Origin: Corythucha ciliata
Taxonomy: Eukaryota; Arthropoda; Insecta; Hemiptera; Tingidae
Assembly (NCBI GenBank): GCA_038030265.1
Contig: CM075938.1
Coordinates: forward strand, 21,181,009-21,245,008
Length of the DNA stretch: 64,000 nucleotides
Reading direction: 5' to 3'
Shown here: piece by piece, positions 23,390 to 36,365 of the stretch
Position numbering within the stretch: the first letter of the stretch is position 1
Layout of the letters: the number at the start of each line of letters is the position of its first letter
Notes under the pieces: model-generated
What the model was told of the DNA's origin: nothing
Databases searched by the model: none
The model's input: only the letters and a program-made list of their open reading frames with translations
Position numbers and translations under genes: made by a program

Positions 23390-24340
23390 GGCTCAAAAAT
23401 CAACTCATATTGAGGGATTTCTCAGTTTCTTCCCCGTGGGATTTCCCGTGATGCAGCCCTACTCCCCGCTCATTAACCCAACAAACTCGACGCAGCCCCG
23501 CCACTCTGAAGAAAATACATCGACGACTAAAAGCGCTAAAAAGGCACCATTGCCATGAAAAATAAGAGCTAATTCAGGGTTCCTGGACTCCATTTCGCGG
23601 TTGAAATAGAAGAAAAAAACAACCCCTGATTGGCGGATCTTGTGGACCCAATCACATAGCTAATATGGAAAATTACCGCTAATTCACAATTTCTGGAGGC
23701 AATTTATTCGTGACTAAATTAGGAAAATAGCGCTAATGAGCCGTTCTGGAGACAAATTCATGTCTCAAATTCAGAAAAATCCCTTGAATGTCTGAACGAG
23801 TCATTATCCAAGCCTGTTCACTTCGTCAAATTCTAGGGATTTTTTAGTTCAAAATGCGTTTAAAAGCACTATTCCACCGAATAGTTCATTTCGGACAGCG
23901 ATTTCGCAGCTAAAATAGAGAAAATTTGATATTTAGCGGTTTTTAGAGGCATTTTGCAGCACAAACTAAGAGAAATGACCAATACACACTTTCTGGATGC
24001 TACTTTCAACAAATTGACCTAAAAGTAATGCTGATTCGTGGTTTCTGGACTCAACTTTTTATTCTCTGGAGCTCATTCGAGCCTGCAATCGGCAAGAAAC
24101 GCTGTAGTCATTTCACGGGATTTGATTTCAATAAAATTGTAGCGTTTTGAGCTGTTTCACGCTTGAAATCGCAGAAAAAACGATTGAATATTTATAGTAC
24201 TTAGCTATCAAATTCAGAAAAAGTGGGGAAGTACAAAACCCCGCACAATTGAGATGATTCTGCGCTTGAAATTGCCAAAAAGTGTGACTTTGGCTGTTTC
24301 ACTGTTGAAGCTACGAGAAGATTTTCACTCTATAGCAACC
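23390..24340 (+). repeat. Family A minisatellite, + orientation
   Basis: Units such as 'ctaatatggaaaattaccgctaattcac', 'ggtttctggactcaa' and 'cgcagctaaaatagagaaaa' recur roughly every 50 bp. The array is strongly diverged. Confidence 0.65.
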
Positions 24341-24540
24341 CTATTTCCACTCTTTCAAAAACCAAATTTCGTGATTTTGGCTCTTTGAAACTCCAATTTT
24401 GCGGATTTCACCCGTTACAAACAAAATGACACGGATTTCTCTCTTTCTTATGCAAATTTTAAATATTTTCGCTCTTTCAAAGTCCCAATTATGAGGGGTT
24501 TTTGGCTTTATCATAAAACAAATTCGTGGGTGCAGTCAGT
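24341..24540 (-). repeat. Family D tandem repeat, - orientation
   Basis: Units 'tttcaaaaaccaaatttcgtgattttggctc' recur at ~40 bp, the reverse complement of the family D units at 20.7-21.2 kb. It sits between a + and a - array of family A. Confidence 0.6.
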
Positions 24541-24589
24541 GACGGACCTACGCCTTTAAAACGGGCCCGGGGCGGCAATCTCTTAAGCA

Positions 24590-25180
24590 AAAACGAAGTT
24601 TAATTTTTACGAAGCGTTCAATTTACCGCTATTTCACAAATTCCCCGTTTTAGCCACGAAGTTACCACCCGGAAATCACCTCAGAAATGAACCAAATTGC
24701 GATTTAGCGCTATTTTTCAGCTCTAGAAGCGAGGGTACCCCGCACGCGCAGTGCTGTGTCCAAAATACGTAAATCAAAAGCGCGAATTTGCCTCAATGTG
24801 ACCGTGAACTAGCAAATTTGCCCATCGAACCACGTATAGGCCAATTTTATCTAGTAATGCCTACAGAAACCCTCGAATTCGCTCAGTTTTAGCCTCAAAG
24901 TTTACGGTTTAACATGAAAGCACGCAAAGGTGTTTTTTGTCTCATAACTCATAAGTTAAGCCCGCAAAATGTCTGAATAATTCGCTATTTGTCCATTTCA
25001 TCCGTGATATAGAGACCAGAAACCGCTAATGAGCGTTTTTGTTTCAATTTTGGTCGCGAAGTGACCTCCACGAACATTGATCCTTATCTCAACTAAGGCC
25101 TCGAAAGACCACGAATTGCCCTTTTCGTCCATTTTAGAAGCGAATTACCGATCGGGTTTTCACATCCTATAACGACGGGC
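24590..25180 (-). repeat. Family A minisatellite, - orientation
   Basis: Reverse-complement units ('ccgttttagccacgaagttacc', 'gcgatttagcgctatttttcag', 'tttggtcgcgaagtgacctcc'). With the + array at 23.4-24.3 kb this forms another inverted pair separated by ~250 bp. Confidence 0.65.
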
Positions 25181-28100
25181 GGCTCGCTCCTCCCTCCCCT
25201 GACACGGAACGCTACTGAGTGCGGCTGATTTTCACAACTCTTTCACCATGAACTCCGGAATTTCCTCCAACCCACCGATTCAGTCAATTGAACTGTCAAC
25301 TGAGGAGGCTTCAAATTTAATTGTTCGCTCTAAGGAACAGACCCTGTTGGTTGCTCATTGGGTCCGATGATTGATTTATGAGGATAACCGTTGTCTCAAG
25401 CCTCTTTTAGGCTATACAGCCAGTGGCTGATGGTGGCGGAGGGATAAATTTGACCATTTTATGAGTCTCGCGTCCATATTATTTGAGTACTGAAGTTCTT
25501 ATTTAAGCATTAGCGTTAGTTTAAAGGTTTCTCATTTTGTTTTTCAATTGGGGAGCGCGGGGGGTTGTAATTTGAGGAACCGGCTAAATTCCATATTTCT
25601 GAACCAAAATTCAGGAGCGAATGTTCCAAGTTTCCTATAGTTTCTCCCGGATAGAATTTGGAGTTTTCTGCCGGAAATTCAGATTTGATTATAGTTCACA
25701 AGTTTATTAGGCGGTCATTGGAGAGAGGGGTACATTTGTCAATTTTCATTCGTTCATTTATGAGTATCACATTCATATTTGAGCACTAACGTTCATATTT
25801 TAGCACTAAAGCATTAACTTTCATATAACGAGAAAAAAAGGGACTGCGTCTTGCGTGGAACACTGGCATGGGCGTAGCTATTGCTCAAGACAGAAATATG
25901 ATCAGCTTTTCACATTCCACTGCGAGCCACCGAGTTCATTAGTCTCCCTTGGGACTTTCTTATTTTAGTTTCTTATCCAGATTCTTGGGATGAATTGATG
26001 ATTTTCAGTGAGTATGCATACCAAAAGTTCGATTTTTAAGACTACCTATTACATTGACATCACCTTCTCCTGTCACCACTCAGAATCACTTAATTCTCCA
26101 TTTTCACAGCGTATACGTGCCCTCAAAAAGTTCACGCCTAAAAAAAAAACGGGGACGAGCTACTTCTACGGAACAGTTGGCGTGACTATAGTTTCCTTGA
26201 TTGTCGTGGGGATTTCGTGTGAAATGTTCCTATGAATGGTTGTACGCCTGTTATGTGAAGCTTATTATGATGGGTGGACAGACCGGCGAGGGGGGGCAGA
26301 GGAGACCGGTGACAGGGTTTCTCCCATATATATACCGTGCGTGTCAGCCTCCCTTTTTATATACATGCACAGTTACCACGCCACCCCTAAAAACCAGACT
26401 AGCGCCCTCTTTATTATTGTTTTATATACGTTTTTCTTGACACATTTTCAGCCTACGTCAACTCTCAACAATACCGCTAACGAGTTTCGAACGGCCCCGC
26501 CATTTTAAAGGGAAGGGTGTGTGGAGGGGTTTGGTTGTTTCGTCGTTTCTCGGATTTCTAAGTTCTTGGGTGAGGGTGATGCGTGCAGAGAACGAGACGA
26601 AAAAATAAATCAGTTACCCTACTCCTCCACCCACATCAAACCTTTCTCCCTGAATTCCACGACTCCTTGTTATAACATTAAAGTTTCATTCAACCACTCA
26701 TAATCAATCAAATAAAAGAGAGGGCTCACTGACCATCATGTTTATAGAAAACGCGAAGCACGACAACCGCATAATGTAATATTCAATAACACTTATAAAA
26801 GAGGATTGCTCGAGACGACCGTGCCTGTGTTGGGTGTGAGGGGGAGAGGGAAGTGCCACGGGTTTTCTTCCATCATAATACCGCGTGCATGACTCAGGTT
26901 TTACCCAAGCGTCATCCTCTAAAATCTGTCTCGCTCACTGAAAACGCAATAACCCTAATTTTCATGACGAAGCCACTTCTCTTATATGGTGAAATCGACG
27001 TCGTTTTGAGAGCGTTTTCCACAGCGCGAGTTCCCTCTTGGGACCTCCCCCCCCCACACCATGGGCACACACACAGCCACTCTTCAGCGTTAATCTTACA
27101 AATGCAGGAGAAATGGGTGCACGAAATAATAATAAAAATTCGATGAAATTTAGAGCCCCCCGGGTATTGAAAATAACTGTTTTGCCTTCGACTGACAGAA
27201 GATAGGGGAAGCTACATCTCCGTTTCCGCCCCCCCCCCAGCCATCATCAAATTACACGACATCAAACTCAACGACGTGCTAAACTTAATAATTATTTGTT
27301 CAACAGTGATGTCTCTCCGCGTGATTCGGAGCAATTAAAATGAGAGAGCGAGGACGTGCACAGGTTTTGGTTGAACTCGATAATTATTGTAATTAAAAGC
27401 CTAATAACTCGTTCGTTTTTTTTTAAAAACCGACGTTTTATTTTTTATTTTTAGATTTATCCTATAACCCCGTTTTAAAGGAAAAAGTCTTCCTTGACTG
27501 CGCAATTTAAAACGGCGATATTAGATTAGGCAAAGACCCGCACGACTCATTTATCTGGTCTCCCAGCCGCCCCGGTTTTTACGCGTAATCCACCCACAAT
27601 CAGCTTAGTGACTAACGTAATCATTCCGGTGGCGCTAATCTGTCGTGTTGAGTGGATGGTGAGGGGGAGGGACAGAACAGCTTCCTTTAATTTCCTTCCT
27701 TTTTTTGTATATATCATCTTCCTTTTTTCATTAACTACGCTTTGTACTTGCCCTTTTCCCCTAACCACCTAATGACTCAATCATTAGTAAAAACGGGAAC
27801 GGCAGTATGTGTGTGTTCGTTGGGGGGAGGGGTACCTACCTAATTCAACAATTATAAAACACTCAGAAAAGCTTATTTCCGACTCATTTTCTTCTACTTG
27901 ATACGTACACGTGTCAACATCAGTTAAAACCAGTACACGTATGCGAAGACGCTTGTTTGATTCAAAATTAAGTTCGTGAATTTGCCTGCGTGAAGAGTCT
28001 CCCAAGGGCGACAAAATAATTATTATCCTTCCGCCCTTCTTCACAGTTTCATTAGATATCTCCATTCTCGGGTTTATTTTTTTATTACAGAAAGAATTTA

Positions 28101-29749
28101 ATTACTTCCATGATATATTAAAAGTTCAGGGTCCCGTGACTGTCATAATAATAATTGTTTTCTTTATTTTTCTAACGATTGACGTTTTTTATTGATTTTA
28201 TATTAGTTTTTGCTTTTCGTGTTTATTCTACTCGTTTCCTTTCACACACACACACAAACAATGCATCGTAAACATTTTATTAAAAAAAAAAAACCTGAAA
28301 TATATCCGGGGGATTATTTATTGATAGTTAGCCACATCGTAAAACAAGAGGTCGTGGTTAATGAGAACCAGAAGGTTGGGTTAAATACGAGACGTTGACA
28401 ACATTTTTTTCACCCTCCCTCACACTCTTTCTCTCTCTCTCTCTCTCTCTCGCTTTTATCTATCTTCGACAGATGTGTCTCTTAAAAAAGTCAAAAAAAT
28501 GTTAATGCCACCTTGGTGTCTCCGAATGACAAGTCGGTGAGAGTGAGAGGGGCAAGAAGCACCGCTGTCTTGGGGCTCAACATCCCAAAAAGTGTAATTT
28601 TACCATTTAAACGAGATATACTTGCTGAAGGTGCTGAGCCAGCTGCAGAAACAGTCCCTGGAGAACTGACAATGCTGTCCCCGGGGAGCGCGAAACAGGT
28701 GAAACTTGAAAACTGACAAGGCATAAAGTGCGTGTGGCCAGACTAACAATTCAGCATCGTCTGGGTGGTCCCGCCTATAGTTGAAACACACCCAAATTTG
28801 TAGTTTGAACCAAGAAAGCCGTGGTAAATGACTATTCACCGTAGAAAGCCATTCCCTCAACCCAGGTGATACTGTGACAGGAGATACTTGTTCGTTGGGG
28901 AGTCTGCAATCGGTAATTACATCAGTGACCGTCTTTAGGGGCCCGGTAATTAACCATCCGACCGAGAACCGTGAAACTGAATATTTTCAACCATACCACC
29001 CACCCACCCACCACCACCACACTTGGGGCTTCATGAGAATTTTTTATGAAATTGGCCGCCCGACACGATTTGGGCGCAAACACAAACCTTGCTCAACAAA
29101 TCAGTCAAATTAGGGCTTGGCCTCGCAGCTTCAGCCACGGGGCACTGCTACTGTTGGGTGGGCGAGGAGCAGGGCTCTGGCGTGAATTAGTAAAACTTCT
29201 AAATTTAAGCCACGAAATGTCTCCAAGGACCACGAATGAGGAAGTAACATAAAAAATAAAAATCGCTGGAAACATTTTTTTCTAAAGACAATGACTGAAT
29301 ATGACCAGGAATTGAATATTAGTGCGTAAATGATTGATTTCGATTTATAGCGGATTAATTAAGCTTGACAATTTTTTTTGTTACCTTAAACGGCCGGTCT
29401 GTGACTCGTGACGTGATTAAGGGGTTGTGATCCCTCCCACCCCTCCGCATCATTGCTGTTATCATGTCTTGCCCCTTCTTGTCCTACCAATTCTCTTAAG
29501 TCCTATTGTTTGATTTGTGGGAAGCTATTGTGGAGGTCACGCGAATGCTATTATTACGTCATCAGTCTATCTAGCCTATTTCAAATGGGTCCCACAACCC
29601 AATAGTTTTAAAAATTAATAAAAAAATATAGGGCCTAATTTTATTTGAACGGATCGTGTTTTCAAGAGTTTTGGTACCCAAGCTATCATGACAGCATGAT
29701 TTTGGAAAATGTGTTACTTCCTCATTACATATAGGGCTCTATCACGATT
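25181..29749. other. Long unassigned stretch, candidate regulatory islands
   Basis: No gene was established. A 40-codon open frame with ATG at 25248 (MNSGISSNPPIQSIEL...) ends at 25370 with no recognised homology. Bases ~27240-27620 and 28070-28330 are repeat-poor and AT-rich with aattaaaatga, ataattattgtaattaaaag and similar homeodomain-type words. A CT microsatellite lies at 28430-28451, and a C-run near 27229. A protein-like open frame at ~28484-28718 lacks a start or a usable splice acceptor. A segment at ~29685-29735 (gattttggaaaatgtg-tacttcctcatta) resembles part of the repeat at 51.16-51.21 kb. Confidence 0.4.
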
Positions 29750-31880
29750 TTGACGTGCGAAGTGTCCTTTTAGAGCCACAAATTAGCAGTCTCGCACTAT
29801 TTTACCCGCGTGAAGTTTAGTACAGAAACCCGAATTAGCGCTTATTGTTATTTTGAGCCACTAAAGTACATCCGAAGATGGCACAATGGCCCTGTTTCTC
29901 AATTTCAACAGCGATATAACAAAGCATAAATTAGCCAAATTTTCAGAATTGTGAGTGATCTTGGGCCAAGAACTGCCGATTATCATTAAATTATCAGTTC
30001 TAGTCAAGAATTCATCTCCAGAAATCGCGAACCAGCTCTTTTGTGAATCCGCGCCCACGCCACGTCCCTTTTCTCGATTTTCACCGCAAAATACCTCTAG
30101 AAAACGAGGATCAGCCACATTATCTCATATTATCGCATATTCGTGATAATTTCCCACTTAACCGCGAGTGGCCTCTAGAGTCCACACTCATTTATACTTT
30201 TTCTGCATTCAGGCAGCGAAATGCCTCCAGGGGCAGCGAGTCAGACAATTTTCTCAATGCTAGCGCTGAATTGGCCCTGTACATATAGATGCCGTTGGTT
30301 CCATAGATACCTATCGCGCATTAATTCCCATTTTCTCTTTTTTAGACGCCAATTAGCCTCCTGAGGCCATGAACTAGCAAATATTCTCAATTTAAGTGCG
30401 AAATACGTCCAGAGACCGCGTCATATAAGTTGCTAAATGTCTTCAGAATCTGCTAATCAGCTAGCCCCTCCCCCTTACAGCCCCTATGAGCACAAAAACC
30501 GCGCGTTCATCCTTTTTGTTCATTGAAGCCGCACAATATGCCGCCGTAAACTGACCCTTAATTCAAGCCACGAAATGTCTTGGAACACCGTGAATCTAGA
30601 ATGTCAATTTTAGCCGTAGTATTTGTGCCCCAAAACCACCAATCAGTTGTTTTTAAGATCTATAGAATGCCTCCTAAAACCGCGAAATCAAATATTTTCT
30701 CATTTCTAGGCACGAATCTGCTTCTGAACACCATGTCATTCGACATTCGACATTTTCCTGAATCCAAGCTGCTCCGCTGAAGTTGTGATTTCACGGTGAA
30801 TTTGACTCTTGGAACCTCATAATTTCGAACGGCATGGTGTAGCGCTCATTTTCATTTTTATCCACAAAGTTGCAACCAGACACAGCGAAACAATGCTATT
30901 TGTCCATTTAAGCCGCAACATTAAGCCTATAAACCGCGAATCATCGTTTTTGGTAAATTTAACCTGCGGAATGCCCCCATAAACCTTAAATTAGCAATAG
31001 AAAATTGTCTTCAATGAAGCCGCGAATTCATTTCCAGATCAACCCCTTGACAGGTTTTGTCCACTTTATAGCTGCGAAGCTACCTCAAGAGACCCCGCAC
31101 TGGCTCATTTTCTCAATTTAAACCGGGTATTTGTGTGCAGAACGACACAATTTCAGCAGTGAAGTTGATTTCAGAAACCGAGATTTAGTTTTTTTCTCTC
31201 AATTTTGACCGCGAAGTTACCTCCAGAAGGCGGCGATTTCTCCACTCTAGCCACAAAGTTACCTTCCCACGCCTTGAATTACCGATTTTACTTAATTTTA
31301 ACGGTGATTTGCAATGCTATAACAGCATACTAGCGCTTTTGGACCATTTCACTCTCGAATGCGCCTCCTATAACGGCCAACCAGCGCTTTTTATCAACTT
31401 TAACCGCGAAGTTGACACCAGGAACTGCGATTTATTACGTGAGCCGTGAAATTGGATCTCCGAGACTGTCAATCAGCCCTTTTTCTCAGTTTAAGCCGCC
31501 TCGTGGTTTCCGAAAAAGAACATTAGCGCTTTTTGTCCATTAATTTAACCCCAAATTGAAATCAGCTTGGACATTGCCTCCAAAGCTCCGTGCATTAGCC
31601 ACCTTTCTTAATTTTAGCCATGAATTTGCGTCTAGAACAACATAGTAGAACCTCTTGTCCATTTTAGCAGCGAATTTCATTGTAAAACTCGCGAATGTCA
31701 GTTTTTTTTATAGATTTTATAGCCGCCAAGTGGCCTCCTGTGTCCGCTTATTTTCCATTTTCTCCATTTCATCCGAAGAACTGCACAATAGCACTTTTTT
31801 CTATCCTAGGATGTGCCTGCAGAATCCATAAATTAGCGCTTCCACAATCATGGTCGTCAAGTGCCCTCTTTTTTCAGGTC
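29750..31880 (-). repeat. Family A minisatellite, - orientation, 2.1 kb
   Basis: One of the longest arrays. Units of the form 'tttctcaattttaaccgcgaagttacctccagaaaccgcgaattagcgc' repeat at ~45-60 bp with heavy divergence. The words 'gcctcc', 'accgcgaa' and 'tagcgcttttt' are the most conserved. No coding signal is apparent. Confidence 0.75.
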
Positions 31881-34241
31881 TAGGCGCCAGCATCAGGACC
31901 AAACGTTTGAACTTTGGGGATATAACCTACGCAATTCTCTCGGCACTCGCTGTTGTGTTCTGCTTTCGGGGATAGAAGGGAAACGTTCTGTGCTAATGTT
32001 CCGTAAGTCATCAGTTTGTCGGGGTGGTGAACATATAAACAGTTTCTACACCGATGAGTGGACGTTTTTCTCAAATGGATGAATGAATGGATCAGTTTCT
32101 TGGGGTTAATTTACACCAGCCTTCCCCCTCCCTTCAAACACTCACGATACATTTATAACGTCATTTGACTGTTCAGAAGCTTGACTAAAACGACCCCCCC
32201 CCACCACCACCACCAACACCTCCAGTCACTATCATTATTCCTAATCGCTCGTCTTCTACACACCGTTCGACTGCCACCGCAAGTTATAATCTTCCGTAAA
32301 TGGCCGACCCCTTTTTGGCCTTCCAAACGCTGGTAGTGACCATAGCAAAGGACAATTTGTTTTTTTTTTTTACAATGTTTTACAGCCGACGTTTTTCAAC
32401 GGCATACAGTTATTTCTCTCCTTTCCGAGTCTGAAAGAACGCGAACGCACTCCCACTGGTGACTGTTGCGAGGGGAGAAAAAACACCGAAATAATTGAGT
32501 AGTTATTTGCTCTCTCTATCTCTTTCTTTAAACGCCTCGCTTTATGGTATCCCCCCCCCCTCAGACGATTTTTTTTTATTATAAATATGCCCGACCTCGT
32601 GATTCTCGTTAAAAATCACTAAATACCACCACGGTAATAAGCCACAAAAATGTGAGGTGAAATCAGCGAGTGGTCGGCGGGTGCCGGTGGGGGTAAAATC
32701 ATACCACCCAGTTCTTTTGAGTAGGTATCACTGTAGTCACGTTCTTTAATCCCTCCCCACCCCTCCACCACAACACTCCTCACCACAAACTCTTTTATAC
32801 AATTACCGGAGATGATTGAGTATGATGAGAGACAAGAAGTTGTAGTAGACCACGGCGCGACAGAGAAGAATGAGCGCAGTCCTTCCTCCCCCTGCTTTTC
32901 ACGCTAACACCACTCATGTCTCCCCCCCCCCCGCGTAGCCCAAAACATGGAGAAAAAACCCTGTGATGCTGTTAAGATGACGGGGGGGGGGGGGTGCTTA
33001 CCGTGAAAAAGAGAAGGAAGCTTGTAAGAAAAAAAAGAGAGATGGATTTGGGTGGCCTAAGCGCCGCGTTCGCTCGCTGACCACCCACTAAGAAAGCTTA
33101 CCATATTAAATGGCTGCCACTTGTAAGGATTTGGGATTAGAACGTCCTTTTATTATTTTTCTTTTCAGGGCTTTTGGTTTTTTTTTTAATAAAAAAATTA
33201 ACCGAATGGTGGCTTTTAAACGAGCCAATAATACAGCGTATTTTTTTTTTCGGCTAACGCTACCGCACTACGGTATAGACTCCCGTTTTAAGGCGTATAC
33301 ATGTTTCCTGAAAATGAGAAATTTCAGGATTAATCAGTCACTTAATGGGTTTCACCACTTCTGGAATTTTGAACACACCCTGGAGGGACCTGCTCCATTT
33401 TTTTAAAGACTATTTGTTCAGCTTCCGCAGTTAATGATCCCCCTCGCCCCATACGCACAAACACATTATCAATGTTTTCACTTCACGCTATAGGGGGGGG
33501 GGGTGGAAGGACTCTGGAGCAAAGAAAGGGCGCCGAGGGTGGTGTAACCAACACCATATTTCAAAATGACACAGGGAAGGAACGACAATCGGCCCCCTAA
33601 TCAGAAATCCATTCAGTTCGAATGGTTTTTAGAGAGAGGCAAGTGTCTCCGGGGGTTGGGTGTTTTTCCACCTGTTGCCCACGACTGATGATGTAGGAAG
33701 AGAGAGAGAGAGAGTGAGAGTGTGAGAGTGTGTGAGGACGTGAATGAAGAATGGAACGCGATCACAAAAACACTCATTGTAAGGTCTCAATTCTCGATTC
33801 TTCTCCTCTTTCCTAAGAAAGAAAAAAATGAGGAGCATCGGGCTTAGTCATTCTGTGCCTGTGACGATTCCAAGAGAGAAAAAGAGCGAGCCCCCAGGGC
33901 TAATTTCTTATAAATAGTACTCAACTCAAGGAAAACTATTGTAAAGGGCCTGAAGATGTTTGTTGTCGATGAAACTGATGACATATTGTTTTCTTTTTAT
34001 CTACTACAACCAACCTCCCTTAACAGTCAATCCCATACCTGTGTACACACGGTGCCTTAGGCGAAACATTAAACCCGTGGTTGAGTGGTCAATATATCCC
34101 CCTCCCCAAAGATTTTTGGCACGTTTTCTGGTCAACACCGCTCGACCATAAACCCTGGAGTCCAAGAAACATCCCCTAGATACGGTGAACATCTTGATTG
34201 ACCGTCTTGACCGATTGTTTCTGAATGCAATGTTGTATACT
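31881..34241. other. Unassigned intergenic sequence
   Basis: Rich in C/G runs (for example 32193-32203, 32549-32559, 32925-32934, 32982-32993, 33493-33502) and a GA/GT microsatellite at 33699-33735. A CTGAAGA...GAAAC motif lies at 33950-33975. No gene was recognised. Confidence 0.45.
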
Positions 34242-34244
34242 TAA

Positions 34245-34453
34245 GGCCGGTCGTCCACTGGAAGCGTTTTCGAGCGGCGCTACAACGCGCGGCAACGAGC
34301 GACAACGAGCGTACATACAAAATGACTTAAATTGAATTCACTGCAGCTAAGCCTGCAGTGAACGATGTCACATTCAATTTGAGCCTTTGGGATGTACGCT
34401 CGATGTCGCGGGTTGTAGCGCTGCTCGAAAACGCTTCCAGTGGACGACAGACC
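34245..34453. mobile_element. 209-bp MITE, PIF/Harbinger-like, copy 1
   Basis: The termini GGCCGGTCGTCCACT and, inverted, GGTCTGTCGTCCACT enclose a largely self-complementary element. The 3-bp sequence TAA flanks it on both sides (34242-34244 and 34454-34456). A second copy of exactly the same length is at 45788-45996 with TTA on both sides. A 3-bp TWA target duplication is the habit of PIF/Harbinger transposons (family knowledge). The arms run through 'tggaagcgttttcgagc' and 'gcgtacatacaaaatgac' to a centre at about 34343-34352. No coding sequence is present. Confidence 0.85.
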
Positions 34454-35779
34454 TAAAATTGAGAAACGACGCTTAAACGTGGGAAATTTGCGGCTGAAAT
34501 TGAGCAAATCAAGGTTTGAATCAAAATTAGCGTCTAAAATGTAGTACCAAAAACGTTAATTCACGGTTTTGTATCTACGACTTTTCGCTTGACATTGAGA
34601 AAATGAATACCGCCTATATTTGTGATCCCTAGAGGCTACTGCCGGGCTAAAAAAGAAGAAAGATTGCTAATGTGATGCTCTTTAGACAAATCCACTGTTT
34701 AAATCGTGAAAAGACGCAAATGTGAGATCGCTGGATGTAGCCCGTCAGCCAACATGGTCATAACATAAGCTGATTAGCAAGTTTGGGCTCAAATTAAAGA
34801 ATTCCGGTCATTCTTCATTTCTGGAGGCAACTTCGCGGCTAAATTTGGCCGAAAACACCGATTCGAAGTGTCTGCGCACACAACTTCAGAGGCTAACATT
34901 GGCAAAAAGCGATAGGGCGCTGTTCTTAGACCAAGTTCGAGGCCCAAAATGATAAATTGAGGTCATACGCCGTTGAAATGGCGTAAAACGCTAATTTGTG
35001 GTTTTTGGGAGCTGCTGAAATTAAGGACATGCGGTAATTCGCGGTTTCTGGAGGCAAAATCAAAGGAAAATAACACCCATGTTCAGTTTAAGAGGCAACT
35101 TCGCACTGAAATGGAGCAACATAAATATCGCTTAATCAAAATATGCGCACTTCATGGCTAAAATAGACAAAAATGGCTTAAGCCAATTGACGACTTAAAG
35201 AATTGAGCAAGAGTGAAATTTGGAGGCTTTGAATGGCTTAAATGTAGAAAAAGGGACCATTCCAAGGTCTCTAGTGGAACGTTTGCGTGATTAAGTGAAA
35301 AGAGCTGATTCGCAATTTCTGGAGGCATTTTGCACATCAAATTGAGATCATGGGTCAATATGTGGTTTCTGAAAGCATTTATCACTCCTAACGTGGACAA
35401 AAGCGCCAGTGTGCTGTTCTTGAGCCATGCTCGTGGCCAAAAATGATAAATCACTCAAATTAGAGACGCTACGCAGCAAATTAAAAAAAAAAAAGGTCTC
35501 TGTGGAGGAAACATCACGGACGAAATTAAGTAAGTAAAAGTGGTTTTAAGAGGTAAATTTTCTGCTAAACTTGAGGATAAGTTCAAATACGTGATTTCTG
35601 GAGGCATTTTCTCGGCAAAAATTGAGAAAATTTTCCAATTCATGGTTTCTGTTGTAATTTTTGCAGTTCAAATTGAGAAAAGACGCTGATTGGTGGTTTT
35701 TGGACTCAATTGTATGGCTAATGACGACAAATATCGCAAACTCACGGTTTCTCGAGGCAACTTCGCGACTAACATTATA

Positions 35780-35935
35780 GGGGTATTCATGAAAAATGTT
35801 AAACCTTGTATTTGTTATTTGCTAAATTCCGAACAGATGGGTAAGGCCATAGAAACGGAGAAACTGAACAAAAAAATACGAAATAACAGAGTTTACGTCG
35901 ATAACATATGTTAAACTTCCGAGCATGAATACCCC
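35780..35935. mobile_element. 156-bp TIR element with TA target duplication
   Basis: GGGGTATTCATG at 35780 and its exact complement CATGAATACCCC ending at 35935 enclose the element, with partial inverted similarity continuing inward (atgttaaac / gttaaac). TA lies on both sides (35778-35779 and 35936-35937). A TA duplication suggests a Tc1/mariner-type MITE, but 12 bp of terminal repeat is too little to name a family. The open frames that cross it are incidental. Confidence 0.7.
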
Positions 35936-36130
35936 TAATGTATAGAAAGCGCAATAAATTGAGAAAATCCAGTAAGCCTGAACGAGTCACATCTAGGGCT
36001 GCCCACGAAGTTAAATTTGATGGTTCAAGGGTTAAAAAAACACCATTCTGCTCAAGGAGGCTACTTTGCGGCTGAAATTGAAAAAAGGGCTAAATTTCTG
36101 CACTGGATGCGAATCTAGAGGTAAACAAAC

Positions 36131-36365
36131 AGAGAAAACTGAGCCTGAGGTCGCTAGGGCGTCGACTACCATGTTCAGGTGTATTCTGTTGAGTGGGTTC
36201 GATTCCCACTGTATAGGCTGGATTATTTTGAAGCAAAAGGCCTACTTACGGGTAAAAAAGTTGAAAGTAAAGTGTGTGCTCTCGCCAAAGACACCTCGTT
36301 GAGGTAGTTGGACGTAAAAGCCCCGTTGGTTTACCAACGATTACTTTACATTATAGAGAAAACTG
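36131..36365 (+). mobile_element. tRNA-headed SINE with 11-bp target duplication
   Basis: AGAGAAAACTG occurs at 36131-36141 and again at 36355-36365, enclosing a 213-bp insert (36142-36354) within the family A array. The insert begins with a tRNA-like head (36142-36219). Its 5' end AGCCT pairs with AGGCT, a perfect GTGGG-TTCGATT-CCCAC T-arm lies at 36193-36209, and the B box GGTTCGATTCC is intact. The body continues with 'ctctcgccaaagacacctcg' and 'ggacgtaaaagccccgttgg'. This is the layout of a SINE transcribed by RNA polymerase III and mobilised by a LINE (family knowledge). There is no long A tail. Confidence 0.8.

Noticed and set aside
25248..25370. 40-codon ATG frame MNSGISSNPP...
   Set aside because: Short, no homology recognised, no splice or promoter support. 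Mentioned only in the region description.
28484..28718. Protein-like open frame on + (and an overlapping one on -) after a CT microsatellite and CGACAG
   Set aside because: No ATG in the + frame, an in-frame stop at 28483, and the frames opened by the nearby acceptor all close quickly. No domain was recognised on either strand.
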